NCBI GenBank assembly: GCA_949752795.1
Contig: OX457074.1
Coordinates: 7,701,527-7,765,526 of the forward strand
Source: Hyperoodon ampullatus
Lineage: Eukaryota; Chordata; Mammalia; Artiodactyla; Ziphiidae
Reading direction: 5' to 3'
DNA length: 64,000 bases
Part shown: positions 10,950 to 22,050 of the stretch, piece after piece
Position numbering within the stretch: position 1 is the first letter of the stretch
How the letters are laid out: the number at the start of each line of letters is the position of its first letter
Notes under the pieces: model-generated
Database searches by the model: none
What the model saw: only the letters and a program-made list of their open reading frames with translations
What the model was told of the DNA's origin: nothing
Made by a program: the position numbers and the translations under genes

Positions 10950-11180
10950 TGGACTAGAGCAGTGAGTGAGCTGGAGCACGGCTTGGCACATAGCAAGTGC
11001 TCAAGAAAGTTTAGCTATTACCGTTCTTACCCCCACTGTACAGTGAGAAAGCAGAGATGTGGAGAGGCAAAGTGGCTTACCAGGGTCACTGTGGAGTTAG
11101 TGGCAGAGCTGGGACTCCGACCCAGATGTCCTGAGTCCCCATTCAGGGTGGCGGTTTCAACCCACTTAGAAAAATGCTCA
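10950..11180 (-). mobile_element. MIR SINE region
   Basis: 'gagatgtggagaggcaaagtggcttaccagggtcac' and 'gtggcagagctgggactccgacccag' are reverse-strand MIR. The flanking 'cttggcacatagcaagtgctcaagaaag' looks like a forward MIR/L2 end, so two old fragments may abut. Confidence 0.65.
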
Positions 11181-12640
11181 AGGAGGGAAGAGTCTGGTGG
11201 TATCCACGTCCCCTTTTCCAGGGCCCGCTACTTGCAGCAAGAAGTCTGGCTTCAGTCTGGGTGGCTAGTTTTGCCTGCTGAATCAGAGAATGCCTTGCAT
11301 CCATGGAGTGCATTTTTACCCTTCAAAGCCCTCGGTCATCCTTAGTCTAAACGAAGTGACAAACGCTTCTCTACACTCCTGTTTCCTAGGCTTCTTTTGT
11401 CCTATGGCATCAGTGTGATGAATTTCTTGATGTGGATGCCATTAAGGGGCATCAAAGTGAACTTCTGATTCCATTTACATAAAGTTCAAAAGCAGGCAAA
11501 GCTAATCTGTGCTGTTAGAAGCCAGGAGAGTGGTTACCCTGGGCAGGAGGCACGTGGGGGCCTCTGGGGTTCAGGAAATGTTCTGCCTCTTGATCTGAGA
11601 ATGATCTTTGTGAAAAGCCATCGAACCTATACTTATGACCTGGGCACGTTTCTGGGCAGATGTTCTACTCCAATAAACTGTACAGAAAATAGCTCCAAAA
11701 GTATCTTGGGAAAAACAGCGAAATTTCGGTAAGTCTAGTTGTGGGAACAGGAAGGCATTGCTGATGTCACCCAAGGCTTATTGCTCTGCTGGGGCAGAGA
11801 AGGACACTACTGATGAGACCGGAAGTTCACCAGCCCATACGCACCTTTCACCTTAACATATAAGGTACTACTCTTGATTCCCTGGAGCACAGAAAATGTG
11901 TGAGTATATATGTGAGAGTGTGTAGTGTGTGTGCAAGTGTGGGTGGGTGTGATTGTGCTTGTGAGTGTGAGTATGTGAGACATGTGTGTGTGAGCACCAC
12001 TTAAAAATGGGCCCCAGAAGCTTTCCTCTCCCTTTGGAGTTTGGATATGGGACCTGGGCAGGGGTGTGTATACACATACTTAGCGTGTGCCACACGTGGA
12101 GGTTCTGGGACTCATCTCCCTGGTGTGAGGGCTTGGCCCATACCACTGCTATTCCTCCTGTGGATAGCCTTTATGTGTTTTTTATAATGCACAGGTTTTG
12201 TAATGCTGCAGATTTATGCAGAGAAAATGGCTTCTGGTAACTGGTTGACCCTTGTAGCCATTGTTCATGTGGGTGGATCTCAGGCCCTCTCTTTGTTTCT
12301 GGAGGGTTTGCTGGAATTCTCTCTGAAATGTGCTGAGCTTCCTGCCTAGGAGAAGAAATTTATTTAATTTATTTAATTCAGATGATTAAATTCTCTCATT
12401 TACAGGGAGCAAAACACAGATTTTGCATTACAGGAGCCTGAAGGAGAGAGGGAGGGATGGAGAAGATTGAAACATGGCGATTCCAGCTAGAGCTGGAAGA
12501 GAACTTCTCTCCGTTGGAAGGAGTTTCACATTTGTACCAAAAGGACTGGTCTTTGGGGCCTTTCTGTGAAAAAGAGCTGATGTCGTTGACCACATTTGAG
12601 AAAGAACATTCCTGTCCTTCCACCAATATCACCCTTTTGG
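11181..12640. other. Unique sequence with an imperfect TG-rich stretch
   Basis: No gene recognised. 11895-11995 is an irregular (TG)-rich tract with GA and GG interruptions. Confidence 0.45.
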
Positions 12641-13100
12641 ACTCCTCCGGACCGAAGTCCCCTAGTCCCTGCCTTCAGCAGCAGACCATGCCTACTGAAC
12701 TCCACCCCTGCTTAACTCCCTCTCCCTCCCTTGAACTTGACTTTTCTAGTTCCAAGGGCACGCCATGCCCCTGCGTGCTTCTCTCTACTGCCTGGAACAT
12801 CCTCCTTCACCCTCAGCCCACTTGGTGAACCCTAATTTGTCCTTAACTCAGCTCAGATGTGGTGTTTTATGAGATGCTTTTCCATCTCCTCTCCCTTGCA
12901 AAGATCTCGACTCTGGTGCTTACCACACAGAGCTGTAATTCTTTGCACATGTGTTTTTCTCCCACATTGGGGCCACAAGTTACTCCTGGGTAGAGACCCT
13001 GTCTTGTTCATCTCTGAATCACCGGATGCAAGGGCAATGCTTGCCTCAGAGGAGATGCTGGGTGACTAGAAGCTTCCTGAATGAATGAATGAATGAATGG
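12641..13100 (+). mobile_element. L2 LINE fragment
   Basis: Ends with 'agagaccctgtcttgttcatctctgaatcacc' and 'cctgaatgaatgaatgaatgaatgg', the L2 3' terminus. Upstream text ('tgcctggaacatcctccttcaccctc') fits the L2 body. Confidence 0.75.
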
Positions 13101-13232
13101 GCACACAAGTGGGGGGTGGGGAACTGAACGAAGTCCACAGGTCTCAAATGCAAACACACAGACATGTACATGGCTGGGCCAACGCACACTCCCCGTCCCT
13201 CACTCGCTGAGTTGAATTGTGTCAGTCAATTC

Positions 13233-13357
13233 TTTTTTTTTTTTTTTTGGCCTCGCCGCGTGGCATGTGGGATCTTAGTTCTCTGACCAGGGATCATACC
13301 CACGCTCCCTGCATTGGAAGTGCAGAGTCTTAACCACTGGACTGCCAGGGAAGTCCC
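13233..13357 (-). mobile_element. CHR-type SINE, short older subfamily
   Basis: Poly-T then 'ggcatgtgggatcttagttctctgaccagggatc' to 'ggactgccagggaagtccc'. Perfect 14-bp TSD GTGTCAGTCAATTC at 13219-13232 and 13358-13371. Confidence 0.93.
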
Positions 13358-13371
13358 GTGTCAGTCAATTC

Positions 13372-14029
13372 GTTTTTGCACACGGCACTTGGCTTTCAGA
13401 AGGGTTCTGGGTAGTAGCGGCTGTCCTTTCAGACAAGGTCTACCTGAGTCTAAAACAGCACAAGATGAGGGTGAAAGGTGGGACTGGAGGGGCACTCCGA
13501 TGTGGGGCAAGACCAAGTCGGGGGACTTGGTGCTCTGGGAGCCTGGCCGGAACTGGGCCGCTCTGCGCGCGGTCACAGGCTGGGGTGGGAAGGCTTGTGG
13601 GTGAAAGGGTTAGATCAGTGACCCAGAAGAGAGAAGGATCAAAGGCTGCCTGGACAGATGCTATCTCTCCATGGATGAGTGTCCCCACAGGCACCGGCTG
13701 CTCCTCTGTGCTCAGGTGCTTGCTTGCCACGGAAGCTCTAGTGAGAACACATACGAGCACCTGGCGCGGAAAACGAATGAATGAAAGAATTCATTGTCTG
13801 AATTGGGCACGTGATTTTACGTCCTTGGGACTCATGTTTTCTCACCTGGAAATTGAGGGTGTGGAACTACGGGAGCCTTTCCAGCTCTGCTCTGGCCTCA
13901 CTCTCCTCTGTGTTGATTAGTGGCCCATGCACTGCTTAGACATAAATAATCATATACTGGCATGAAATGTTAATTTTGCCTTCAGCACAGGAGGATGGAG
14001 ACTCTGGAGGCAGACAAGGGAAAGTTTCA
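13372..14029. other. Unique sequence, locally CpG-containing
   Basis: About a dozen CpGs in 13480-13620, too few and too short for a confident CpG island. A diverged MIR-like stretch may lie at 13800-13870. No gene recognised. Confidence 0.4.
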
Positions 14030-14071
14030 ATTTTTGAGTTGGCCACTAGCTAATTGTGTGATTTAGGGCAG

Positions 14072-14118
<47 letters not shown>

Positions 14119-14480
14119 GGTACGTGGGCCTCTCACTGCTGTGGCCTCTCCCGTTGCGGAGCACAGGCTCCGGTCGCGCAGGTTTAGCAGCCATGGCTCA
14201 CGGGCCCAGCCGCTCCGCGGCATGCGGGATCCTCCCGGACCGGGGCATGAACCCGTGTCCCCTGCATCAGCAGGCGGACTCCCAACCACTGCGCCACCAG
14301 GGAAGCCCAGGGCAGGTTCTTTTAGAAGCTGCTTGTTCCTCCTTGAAGTAGGGATACTACGCATTCCACTGATCTCTCAGAGATGTGAGCATGAAGCGAG
14401 ATAATATATTCAAAAGGGTTTTGCAACCTGTCAGTGTTACTAAAGTGGCGTTCTTTATGATGATCTCACACAGTGGGGTC
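14030..14480 (+). mobile_element. MIR SINE split by a CHR SINE
   Basis: 'ttggccactagctaattgtgtgatttagggcaggttctttta' continues after the SINE and ends near 'ggtctcagtaaacgctcacaaag'. Confidence 0.65.
14081..14308 (-). mobile_element. CHR SINE, young subfamily
   Basis: Long poly-T (34 T) then a full body. 16-bp perfect TSD AGGGCAGGTTCTTTTA at 14065-14080 and 14309-14324, cutting the MIR. Confidence 0.95.
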
Positions 14481-14555
14481 TCAGTAAACGCTCACAAAGT
14501 GAAGGAGTTTCTGGATTTGCCTCTATCTTTAGTCAAGCTCTGCTAACGTTAATTC

Positions 14556-14558
<3 letters not shown>

Positions 14559-14603
<45 letters not shown>
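14559..14603. repeat. (TG)n microsatellite
   Basis: About 22 uninterrupted TG units. Alternating purine-pyrimidine, so able to adopt Z-DNA. Confidence 0.97.
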
Positions 14604-14605
<2 letters not shown>

Positions 14606-14769
14606 TTAAGGGCCTTCACCCCCATGCTGCCGGGAGCTTGAAGCAGTGCAGCCAGAAGTTCTCCATCCCTCCTTAAAGCCCAGCAACTAAGTGCTGCAAC
14701 TTTGTTCCTCCCATAAGTCGACAGAACCAGTGGGGATAGGGAAACAAAGGAGCCCTTAGCAGGTAGGAG

Positions 14770-14960
14770 CAAGTCGGCTCAGTCTCCGTGCAAGTCACCA
14801 CCAATAAAAGCTAATCAATGCAACCCCTTTTAAGTTGGTTGGATCAGTGACCCAGAAAATAGCTCCCCTGCAGAAAAGGAAATGATAGTCAATAAACTGA
14901 GACGTCGATGGGAAAAATCTATTAAAGCGAGGGAGATATCAGGAGACCTCTGGTGTTAAC
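14770..14960. promoter_or_regulatory. Unique AT-leaning block, candidate noncoding element
   Basis: No repeat signature. Has 'caataaaagctaatcaatgcaa' and 'agtcaataaactgagacgtcgatggg', homeodomain-like cores between GC-richer flanks. Function is conjectural. Confidence 0.2.
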
Positions 14961-16027
14961 AGAGACCCTTTGGAACAGAGCCAGGGACAGAGAGTGGGTT
15001 TTTAACCCTCTCGAGGCCAGAGTTGCCTCTGCCCCAGCTCAGCTTCTGGTGCTTTGCTCGGCCCTGCATCTCCCCAAATGGTATGGAGGAGCCCATGATG
15101 TGATGAGTGCTTTGTGCTGCTTGGCCATTCAGTGTTCCCTCCTAGATGGTTGGCAGGTGGGGCTGGTTCGAGGCTCTGTCTGGGGGGCTGCCCTAGAGAT
15201 GATCCCTCTCTGGCCCACAGGGAAAGGAGCTGGGGGTCTCTGCTCCCTCAGTTATAACAGCTGTTCTGACCTGGGTGTGTGGAACCAGATGCCTCACCCT
15301 GGGCTGGTTGTGCTGCCACCACCCTGACAATTAACAAGGCTTCTCTCCTCTGGAGTTTACCAGGAAACGCAAGCTGTCCCCAAGAAACCGTTCCGCGATA
15401 AGGTCAAGTGCTCTCCTGGCCTGCACACGGCGTCAGCGACTCTTCAAGCTCCCCGTTATCAAGTAGGGCAGGGGATGAGGGACATCGTGGTGGGTTTCAG
15501 GGTAAAGCTGTGTTGAATCCAGAAAACTGTGGGAGCACATGGGCAGGTGGGTAGCTCTCAGAATGGTGTGTACAGGTTCCGAGATTTCTGGATAGCCCAC
15601 CCCAGGCCCTTGTCCTATGCCCATCATGACCACTGGCGCTGAGCTGTGCGGACTGTGTCTGTGTGTGCAGGTGCTGCTCAGGTGTCTTGGAATGAAGGCT
15701 GCTGTTAAGGAAAATCACCATTGTATCACGCTCAACAGACAGTGACGATGTCTAAGATGAAGGACATTTGGATATGTTGCTCTACTGTGAATAAACAGGA
15801 AAGTGTTGGAGTTAGTTTAAAGGGGGGTTTGTTGATGTGGAATTGGGGTGAACTAGAGGGGGCCAGCTTGGGGGCAGAGAGTTATGGGAGTAAGACCTTG
15901 GCTGTACTCTTCCTCCTCTCATTTGCCTTTGGACAGAGACTTTTGCTGGTTAACTTTGTGTTCAGTCACTACACCGCATCCTTTATGTTATTATTATTGT
16001 TATTGCTATTGTTTAATCTTTGAGTTT
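14961..16027. other. Unique sequence, nothing recognised
   Basis: Single-copy DNA. A short (TTA)/(TTG) stretch lies at 15985-16012. No exon could be supported. Confidence 0.4.
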
Positions 16028-16039
16028 TACAGTCTTCTT

Positions 16040-16123
16040 CTTTGTTTTTTTTGTGGCCATGCTGCGCGGCATGCGGGCAGTGGAAGCGCGGAGCCTTAAC
16101 AACTGGACCACCAGGGAAGTCCC
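16040..16123 (-). mobile_element. Truncated CHR-type SINE
   Basis: Only 84 bp: poly-T, 'gtggccatgctgcgcggcatgcgggcagtgg' and 'ggaccaccagggaagtcc'. The middle is missing. TSD TACAGTCTTCTT at 16028-16039 and 16124-16135 shows it is a complete insertion with an internal deletion. Confidence 0.9.
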
Positions 16124-16362
16124 TACAGTCTTCTTTTGGAAGTAGAGTCATACAGCCATAGTATTCATGCCATCCTGGTGTTAGCAGGCTCTAGGGGAGA
16201 TATTGGCAGTGGCTTGGTCCATCTGGGACATGTCCATGGCTCATGGGTGGGTTTTTATACCCCAAGGGGCCAAAAAGCCCACAAGAATAAGATAAGATTA
16301 CTGGATGAGACAATTACAGACAAATATCTCCAGCCTGGGGTTAAAGGTCATTCTAAATATAG

Positions 16363-16435
16363 CTTTTTTTTTTTAATTGAAGTATCGTTGGTTTACAATG
16401 TTGTGTTAGTTTCAGGTGTACAGCAAAGTGATTCA

Positions 16436-16496
<61 letters not shown>

Positions 16497-16589
16497 CTTT
16501 TTCAGATTCTATTCCCTTATAGATTATTACAAGATATTGAGTATAGTTCCCTGTGCTATACAGTAGGTCCTTGTTGGTTATTTATTTTA
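16363..16589 (-). mobile_element. L1 3' UTR fragment
   Basis: 'ttttttttttaattgaagtatcg' to 'cagtaggtccttgttggtta'. TSD CTAAATATAG at 16353-16362 and 16590-16599. Contains an internal (TA)n. Confidence 0.9.
16440..16491. repeat. (TA)n microsatellite
   Basis: About 25 TA units replacing the 'gttatacatatacatatat' of typical L1 3' ends, so it grew from the L1 itself. Confidence 0.95.
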
Positions 16590-16709
16590 CTAAATATAGT
16601 ATTTAGAAGCCATGATCTTGGTGCTAGGGGTGCTCATTGCTATTGGGGTGTCACTGTTCCCAGCCCTCTCACTGAGGAGAGTTAGGGAGTGCGTGTACAT
16701 CCACATTTT

Positions 16710-16790
16710 CTATTATAGGCATACCTCAGAGATATTTCAGGTTTAGTTCCAGACCACTGCAATACAGTGAATATTGCAATTTAAAAAAAA
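16710..16790. mobile_element. Tc1/mariner-like terminal fragment
   Basis: 'ggcatacctcagagatatttcaggtttagttccagaccactgcaatacag' resembles the end of a mammalian Tc1/mariner nonautonomous element. Family not assigned. Confidence 0.45.
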
Positions 16791-16824
16791 GGATCTGGAG
16801 GTTTTTTTTTTTAAAGATAATTTA

Positions 16825-16935
16825 AAACAGGGGTCAACAAAATACAACCTTTAAGCCAAATGTGGCCTGTTGTTTTTGTGAACAAAGTTTTGTTGGAACA
16901 CAGCCGTGTAGCTCTCTCCTTCCATCTTTCCTGAT
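16825..16935 (-). mobile_element. hAT-Charlie-type fragment
   Basis: 'caggggtcaacaaaatacaaccttt' and 'aaagttttgttggaacacagccgtgt' match the reverse of the family at 4411-4750. Confidence 0.7.
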
Positions 16936-17002
16936 GATAATCACATTGCTTGAGAGGTGTCAGCTGTTATGGTGGTTATGTTTGGTGGAGATTGTGAAAG
17001 AT

Positions 17003-17274
17003 TTTTTTTTTAATATTTATTTATTTGGCAGCTGGGTCTTAGTTGCGGCACGTGGGATCTGCGTTGTAGCATGCGGGATCTTTTCTTTTTCCCTTGCGTG
17101 CACGGGCTCTTCTCTGCGGCATGCGTCAGAGCATGTGGGCTCAGTAGTGGAGGCGCATGGGCTTAGTTGCCCCGGGGCATGTGGGATCTTCGTTCCCAGA
17201 CCAGGGGTTGAACCCATGTCCTCCTCTGCATTGGAAGACAGATTCTTAACCACTGGACCACCGGGGAAGTCCCC
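17003..17274 (-). mobile_element. CHR SINE, older long type
   Basis: 'ggcagctgggtcttagttgcggcacgtgggatc' to 'cttaaccactggaccaccggggaagtccc'. TSD TGTGAAAGAT at 16993-17002 and 17275-17284. Confidence 0.9.
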
Positions 17275-17839
17275 TGTGAAAGATGTTCTAATGTGTTTGA
17301 GGAGGTAACTGATTAGCAACTCTATGAGGATAAAATTTTTGGATCTGGGCTTATTTTGCTCCTAGGGTGCAGGAATGTCAGGAAGGGAATCACTTTTCCT
17401 GAGAATATGAGAACCAGATGGGTCTCTGTCTTCATTTGCCACCTCAGGTTGGTCACGGCCTCTGGGAGGTGGTGGCGAGGTTTCCACTAGTGGTGACAGA
17501 ATAAATTGACAAACTGTTGCAGACACATGATTTGAGTTATTGGTTCCTCTGAGTCATGGGTTCATGCCTTTGTTAGGATCTGGAGGTTTTCTTTGGCACT
17601 TAAGGGAACATTCTGGAAGCTTCTGATGTGTCCCATTTGCCTGGTGAGCCCAGAGCCTTGGGTGAGGTTTCATCTATTCCCGTTCTTGGAGCAGGGCGGG
17701 GCTGTTCCTTAGATACCTTGCTCCGTCCTCCCCTTCAACTCAGTGACTCCCCATCTTAAGAGGCCTGTGAATATGGAGTCTGAAATATCTGAGAAAAATT
17801 AGCTACCCACATTGCCTGAGCTTTGGAGTCCGGTGGTCT

Positions 17840-18050
17840 TTGACTTTCAGGGTAATCTCTTTCTAACTGTGTGACTTTGGTCAGTCACTTCACCTCTCTG
17901 AGCCCCAGTCTCCTCATCTGTAAAATGAAAGCCAGTTGTATCTTCCTCACAGCGTTATTTTCAGGATCAAACAAGACGATGTTTGCAGAGCATAGTATTT
18001 ACCACAGTAACTGGCACACAGTAGGAGCTTGGAAATGGTAATTCCTTTCC
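17840..18050 (+). mobile_element. MIR SINE
   Basis: 'tctaactgtgtgactttggtcagtcacttcacctctctgagcc' through 'actggcacacagtaggagcttgg'. Nearly complete. Confidence 0.9.
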
Positions 18051-18334
18051 TTATCTAAGACAGGATCATATTTACAACGAGTGTCCCATGTTACAAACTG
18101 TAAGAGACATTTTTGGAAACAGAGCCCCCGTTGATGAGAATATGTCTCTGTTACAGGAGGAGGGTGGGGTGGGGTTCAACCTTTGACCACAAGGGCGCCA
18201 AATTGAGGCCTCCGCTGGGAGTTATGTATTTCTGCCACAAGGTGGCAGTATTGGCAAACGCAGAACATCCCATGCGTTGCAGAGAGGCCCAAGCCAGAAG
18301 AATTTTACCTCCAATTTAAATTATTTTAAGAATG

Positions 18335-18460
18335 GGAGTGCTTTTAGAGATCACCTAATCCCATGATTGGACACCTTGGGAAATGAAGGCTCAGAGAGGG
18401 GAAGAGCTAGCCCCAAGATCACAGAGCAAGTCAGTGGTAGAGCTGGGTTCACAACTGATC
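18335..18460 (-). mobile_element. MIR SINE
   Basis: 'aatgaaggctcagagaggggaagagctagccccaagatcacagagcaagtcagtggtagagctggg' is reverse-strand MIR. Confidence 0.8.
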
Positions 18461-19900
18461 TAGGATTCCCGACTGGATTCATTCAACACACCTTTGTCAT
18501 CCTGCCCTTTCCCATCACGTTCTTTGCCTCAGGGTGAGGGGTCGGTGGGGCGGGGGAATGACGAGGGCTTCAGAGCTCTCGGTTCAGTCTTAGCATCCCT
18601 GTTTTCAGAGGCGCCAACAGGAGCCCCCCCGCAAAGGTTTATATAATCACCGGAAGTAAACCGAGAGATCCCAGAGTCCCCAGGACCTTAACTGCATATC
18701 CCCCACCTCACTCACCGTTAGTTCGTTAGTATCCTAGTGACAGAGGCAATCAGAAAACCATTTTTCCTCCCCTCCCCCTGCGATAGTCTGGTCTTTTGTT
18801 AAATCCATGGTGAACGGATGGCCCAGCTCTGGTTTGCCCGCTCTTTCACAGGAAAGACCCCAGTCTAGCTGTATTTGTCACAGCTCGACATGCAGTTGAT
18901 TTGGCTTCTGCTCTATGCTAGGAACCAGGTGAGTGCTGACGGCCCCACCCTCACGGGGTGATGCTGGTAGTTGATGGTTACATCTCCCAACTCACAGCTA
19001 AGGAAGCACAGGCTCAGAGGGGAGAAGTAACTCACCCAGGGTCTCGCAGGATTTCCAGATTCTGAGCTTCTGCTCTTTCTAGGCTGGTCCGGTAGGGGGT
19101 GGTGGTGGTGGTGGATGGAGATGGCCCGCCTTTGGGATTTGTGTCCTCATACCAGGTGCTTCGTCCTGCCATGGACGATCCCTGAGCGGCAGGTTCTGTG
19201 CGCAGACTCCTTCCCTCCTCCCATCTCGCCCCCTCCCTACTGCAACTTCTCACGGGTTCCTTTCCAGAGCAGTCACTGGCTGAATAGGTTGCTAGTGGAA
19301 ATGTGGTTTTCAAATTTGGGAAATCTCCATTAAGTCCTTTTCTTTAAGGAGGATGTCATTATCACGCCTCCCCGAGGACTATTAGGGTTCTATTAGGCAA
19401 GGCCGCAGACTTCCTAGGTACTGTCTGGGGTCTGATTCCTGGGCAGGAAAATGCGAGACAGGAAGAAGCGGAGGCAGGAGGGGGAGAGAGACCAGGGGAT
19501 GTGGAGGGGCTGGAGGAGAAGGAAGAGAGGAGGAGAAAGAGTGAATTAAGGCAGGAGTGAGGACTGAGAGAGACACGCGAGGGCACGCGCACCCTTTGCT
19601 CCCTGAGGTGTGGGGAGAGGGCAGAGACCCTGGACCTCTGGGCCACCTGCTAGTTCAGAGGGTTGAAGATTAAACTGGAGGGGAGATGCCCACCCCTCCT
19701 TCTTTCACCCTTTGGAGCAGACAACACAGGCCTTCCTGTCTTCCAGCTGCCAGTCCCGCCTCAGGGATCCAGGTTCAGACTTGGGCTGGGGACCCTCTGT
19801 GAGGGAGAGAGGAAGAAGATGCCCAGGGAAGGTACTTCTGAAAACTGTGTCTGGGCTCGGGGCATTGGCCTTCCTGATGACTCCGGTGACCACACGTTTC
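18461..19900. other. Unique sequence with MIR scrap and purine-rich tract
   Basis: A MIR remnant lies at about 18985-19055 (-). 19441-19575 is strongly purine-biased on the plus strand (AGG/GAA runs). No gene recognised. Confidence 0.45.
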
Positions 19901-20050
19901 CTATTCTCTGCCCCTCTCTCTAGAAGGTAAGCTTGAGAAAAGCAGGACCTTCTCTCTGCTCCTGGCTGTCTTCTGGGCTCCTAGAGCAGTGCCAGGCACA
20001 GAGTAGGTGTTTGCTAAATGTTTGTGGGATGAATAATGAACAATGGATGA
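19901..20050 (+). mobile_element. L2 LINE 3' end
   Basis: 'cctagagcagtgccaggcacagagtaggtgtttgctaaatgtttgtgggatgaataatgaa' is the L2 terminus. Confidence 0.8.
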
Positions 20051-20178
20051 AGAAATAATTCCACAGGGTCCCTATCCTCTCCCTCGCAGAGCTTAAAACA
20101 GCCTTCCGGTTCGAATGGATCTTCTCTCTGTTCTCAGCAAAGGCAGTGATCCTTGATGCCTTCAGATTATCCTCTGAG

Positions 20179-20223
20179 ACACACACACACACACACACAC
20201 GCACACACACACACACACACACA
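20179..20223. repeat. (AC)n microsatellite
   Basis: About 22 AC units with one GC interruption at 20200-20203. Confidence 0.97.
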
Positions 20224-20925
20224 TGGGGTTCAGGGTTTAGGGAAGGTCAGGAACCGCATGGTAAGTGGCTGACACTGGCTTGGCCACAGGAGACAGAAAA
20301 GAAAAAAAAAGCCTCTCCTGGGACTTGCCTGTTAGGGGGTTACCAGCAACAGACTGGAAGCAGTTTTAACCTCTGGGCAGGAAGGCTGCTGCTCTTAGGA
20401 CAAACATCCTGGCTGGGAAATCCCCTGGCCTGGGTGGGTCCCTGGGGCCTGGCAGCCTTGCTCCATGCCATCCTGGCCTCTGCAGACCTTCCCCTGGCTC
20501 CCAGCTTGAGGCCAGGCACCCCCCTCCACCCTCAGGAGCCCGGGGAGAGCTAGCTCAGGCCCCTGGAGCTCCTGTGCAGAAGTGATTAATGAGGCAGACA
20601 AGTCTTTCTTCCCCAGCTGTGTCAACACGCCCCAGGCCGCCTGGAAGTGGTCCTGTTAGCTGCAGGTATGGGAAGCAGCCCCAGGCCTCCTTAATGCCTG
20701 TTCTCCCCTCACCAGGGGCTCCCTTTAGGGCCCTGGGCCTCCCACTGGGCCATCAGAGTCCTGATGGTGATGATGATGATGATGATGATGATTTTATGAT
20801 GCTACAGCACTTGATATTTGCAGAGGGCCTGGCCCTCCTTTTCCTCAGCTCCTCTTTCCAGCTGCCAGAGCCAGTGGCTTGTGTGTGACTACGTTTGGGT
20901 CACAGGGAGCAACTGAACTATAGTT
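20224..20925. other. Unique GC-rich sequence with (GAT)n
   Basis: A trinucleotide run of eight or nine GAT units lies at about 20764-20792; read in frame it gives an Asp tract in an otherwise unremarkable open frame. No gene recognised. Confidence 0.5.
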
Positions 20926-21200
20926 GCTGGAGCTTATGCCACCTCCTCTGTGAAGCCTTCCTTGATCACCCTGGAAGGCTTTGTGCATATCCCCATCGTC
21001 CAGTCACTGCCGGGTGTTTTCACTGCGTGGGGAGTACATCTGTTTCCCTCACTGCTTCCTTAAGGGAGGAGACTGTGTGTTTTTCTGGGTCTTATTCATT
21101 TTGTACCTGCAGCCCTCTTCCCCCACATCCCCATTCTCACAGCAGCCTAGCACAACGCTTGGCATGTGCTAGGATAAATACTTATTGAATGAACAAATGA
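20926..21200 (+). mobile_element. L2 LINE 3' end
   Basis: 'cacctcctctgtgaagccttccttgatcaccc' and 'agcctagcacaacgcttggcatgtgctaggataaatacttattgaatgaac' are L2 hallmarks. Confidence 0.8.
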
Positions 21201-21475
21201 CCTTTAGATCTGGAAAGATTTGAAATTCCAGGGCTTTGGTCTGTCTGTGGTTCTGATTTCCTTGTGTTCGAGCTGGTTCAAATCCGCCTATGACCACACA
21301 TCCTGCCTCTGGCCCCAGCTCGTCCTCATGGGGCTCTTAGTGGTTGCCACCCAAGGAACTCTGATGGAGCAGCAGATCGTGAACTTGTGCTGCGGGGTGG
21401 GGGGATGGGGGGTGGGGGAGTAGTGAGGTTGGAGTGGGGAGGTCAGGAAGCTAGAAACAGTCATATGATTTTCTA
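21201..21475. other. Unique sequence, nothing recognised
   Basis: Short single-copy stretch with a G-rich segment at 21393-21420. Confidence 0.4.
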
Positions 21476-21488
21476 AAAAATAAACCTG

Positions 21489-21702
21489 GGGCTTCCCTGG
21501 TGGTGCAGTGGTTGATAGTCCGCCTGCTGATGCAGGGGACACGGGTTCGTGCCCTGGTCCGGGAAGATCCCACATGCCGCGGAGTGGCTGGGCCCGTGAG
21601 CCATGGCTGCTGAGCCTGCGCATCTGGAGGCTGTGCTCCGCAACGGGAGAGGCCATAACAGTGAGAGGCCCGCGTACCGCAAAGAAAAACCCCCCAAAAA
21701 CC
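21489..21702 (+). mobile_element. CHR SINE, young subfamily
   Basis: Full body from GGGGCTTCCCTGGTGGTGCAG to 'ggcccgcgtaccgcaaag' with an impure A tail. The TSD is obscured by A-rich flanks; AAACCTG-like ends occur on both sides. Confidence 0.9.
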
Positions 21703-21728
21703 AAAAAACCTGAAATTTTGGAATAATT

Positions 21729-22050
21729 TTATTTTTTTAAAATTTATTATTATTATTATTATTTGGCTGCATTGGGTCTTCATTGCTGCACATGGGCTTT
21801 CTCTAGTTGCGGTGAGCTGGGGTTACTCTTCGTTGCGGTGTGTGGGCTTCTCGTTGCGGCAGCTTCTCTTGTTGCGGAGCATGGGCTCTAGGCGTGTGGG
21901 CTTCAGTAGTTGTAGCACGTGGGTTCAGCAGTTATGGCGCACGGGCTTAGTTGCTCTGCAGCATGTGGGATCTTCCCGGACCAGGGATCAAACCCATGTC
22001 CCCTGCATTGGCAGGCAGATTCTTAACCCCTGGGCCACCAGGGAAGTCCC
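21729..22050 (-). mobile_element. CHR SINE, long type
   Basis: 'ggctgcattgggtcttcattgctgcacatgggctttctctagttg' to 'ctgggccaccagggaagtccc', with (TTA)n at the 3' tail. TSD TTGGAATAATT at 21718-21728 and 22051-22061. Confidence 0.93.

Larger units (their letters stand above)
16806..17574 (-). pseudogene. Candidate retrocopy of an unidentified transcript
   Basis: A 16-bp exact direct repeat, AGGATCTGGAGGTTTT, flanks this block at 16790-16805 and 17575-17590. The left copy runs straight into poly-T, giving a minus-strand insert with a 3' A tail and an L1-type TSD. The insert contains a hAT piece (16825-16935) near its 3' end and a later CHR SINE (17003-17274). No protein or known RNA was recognised in the remaining sequence of about 490 bp. 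An alternative is an old L1 3' transduction. The repeat is seen; the retrocopy reading is inferred. Confidence 0.5.

Noticed and set aside
13480..13620. CpG island or promoter
   Set aside because: Too short and too few CpGs, with no exon or transcription-start features next to it.
20895..21188. 97-codon plus-strand frame as a small gene
   Set aside because: Lies within an L2 3' end.
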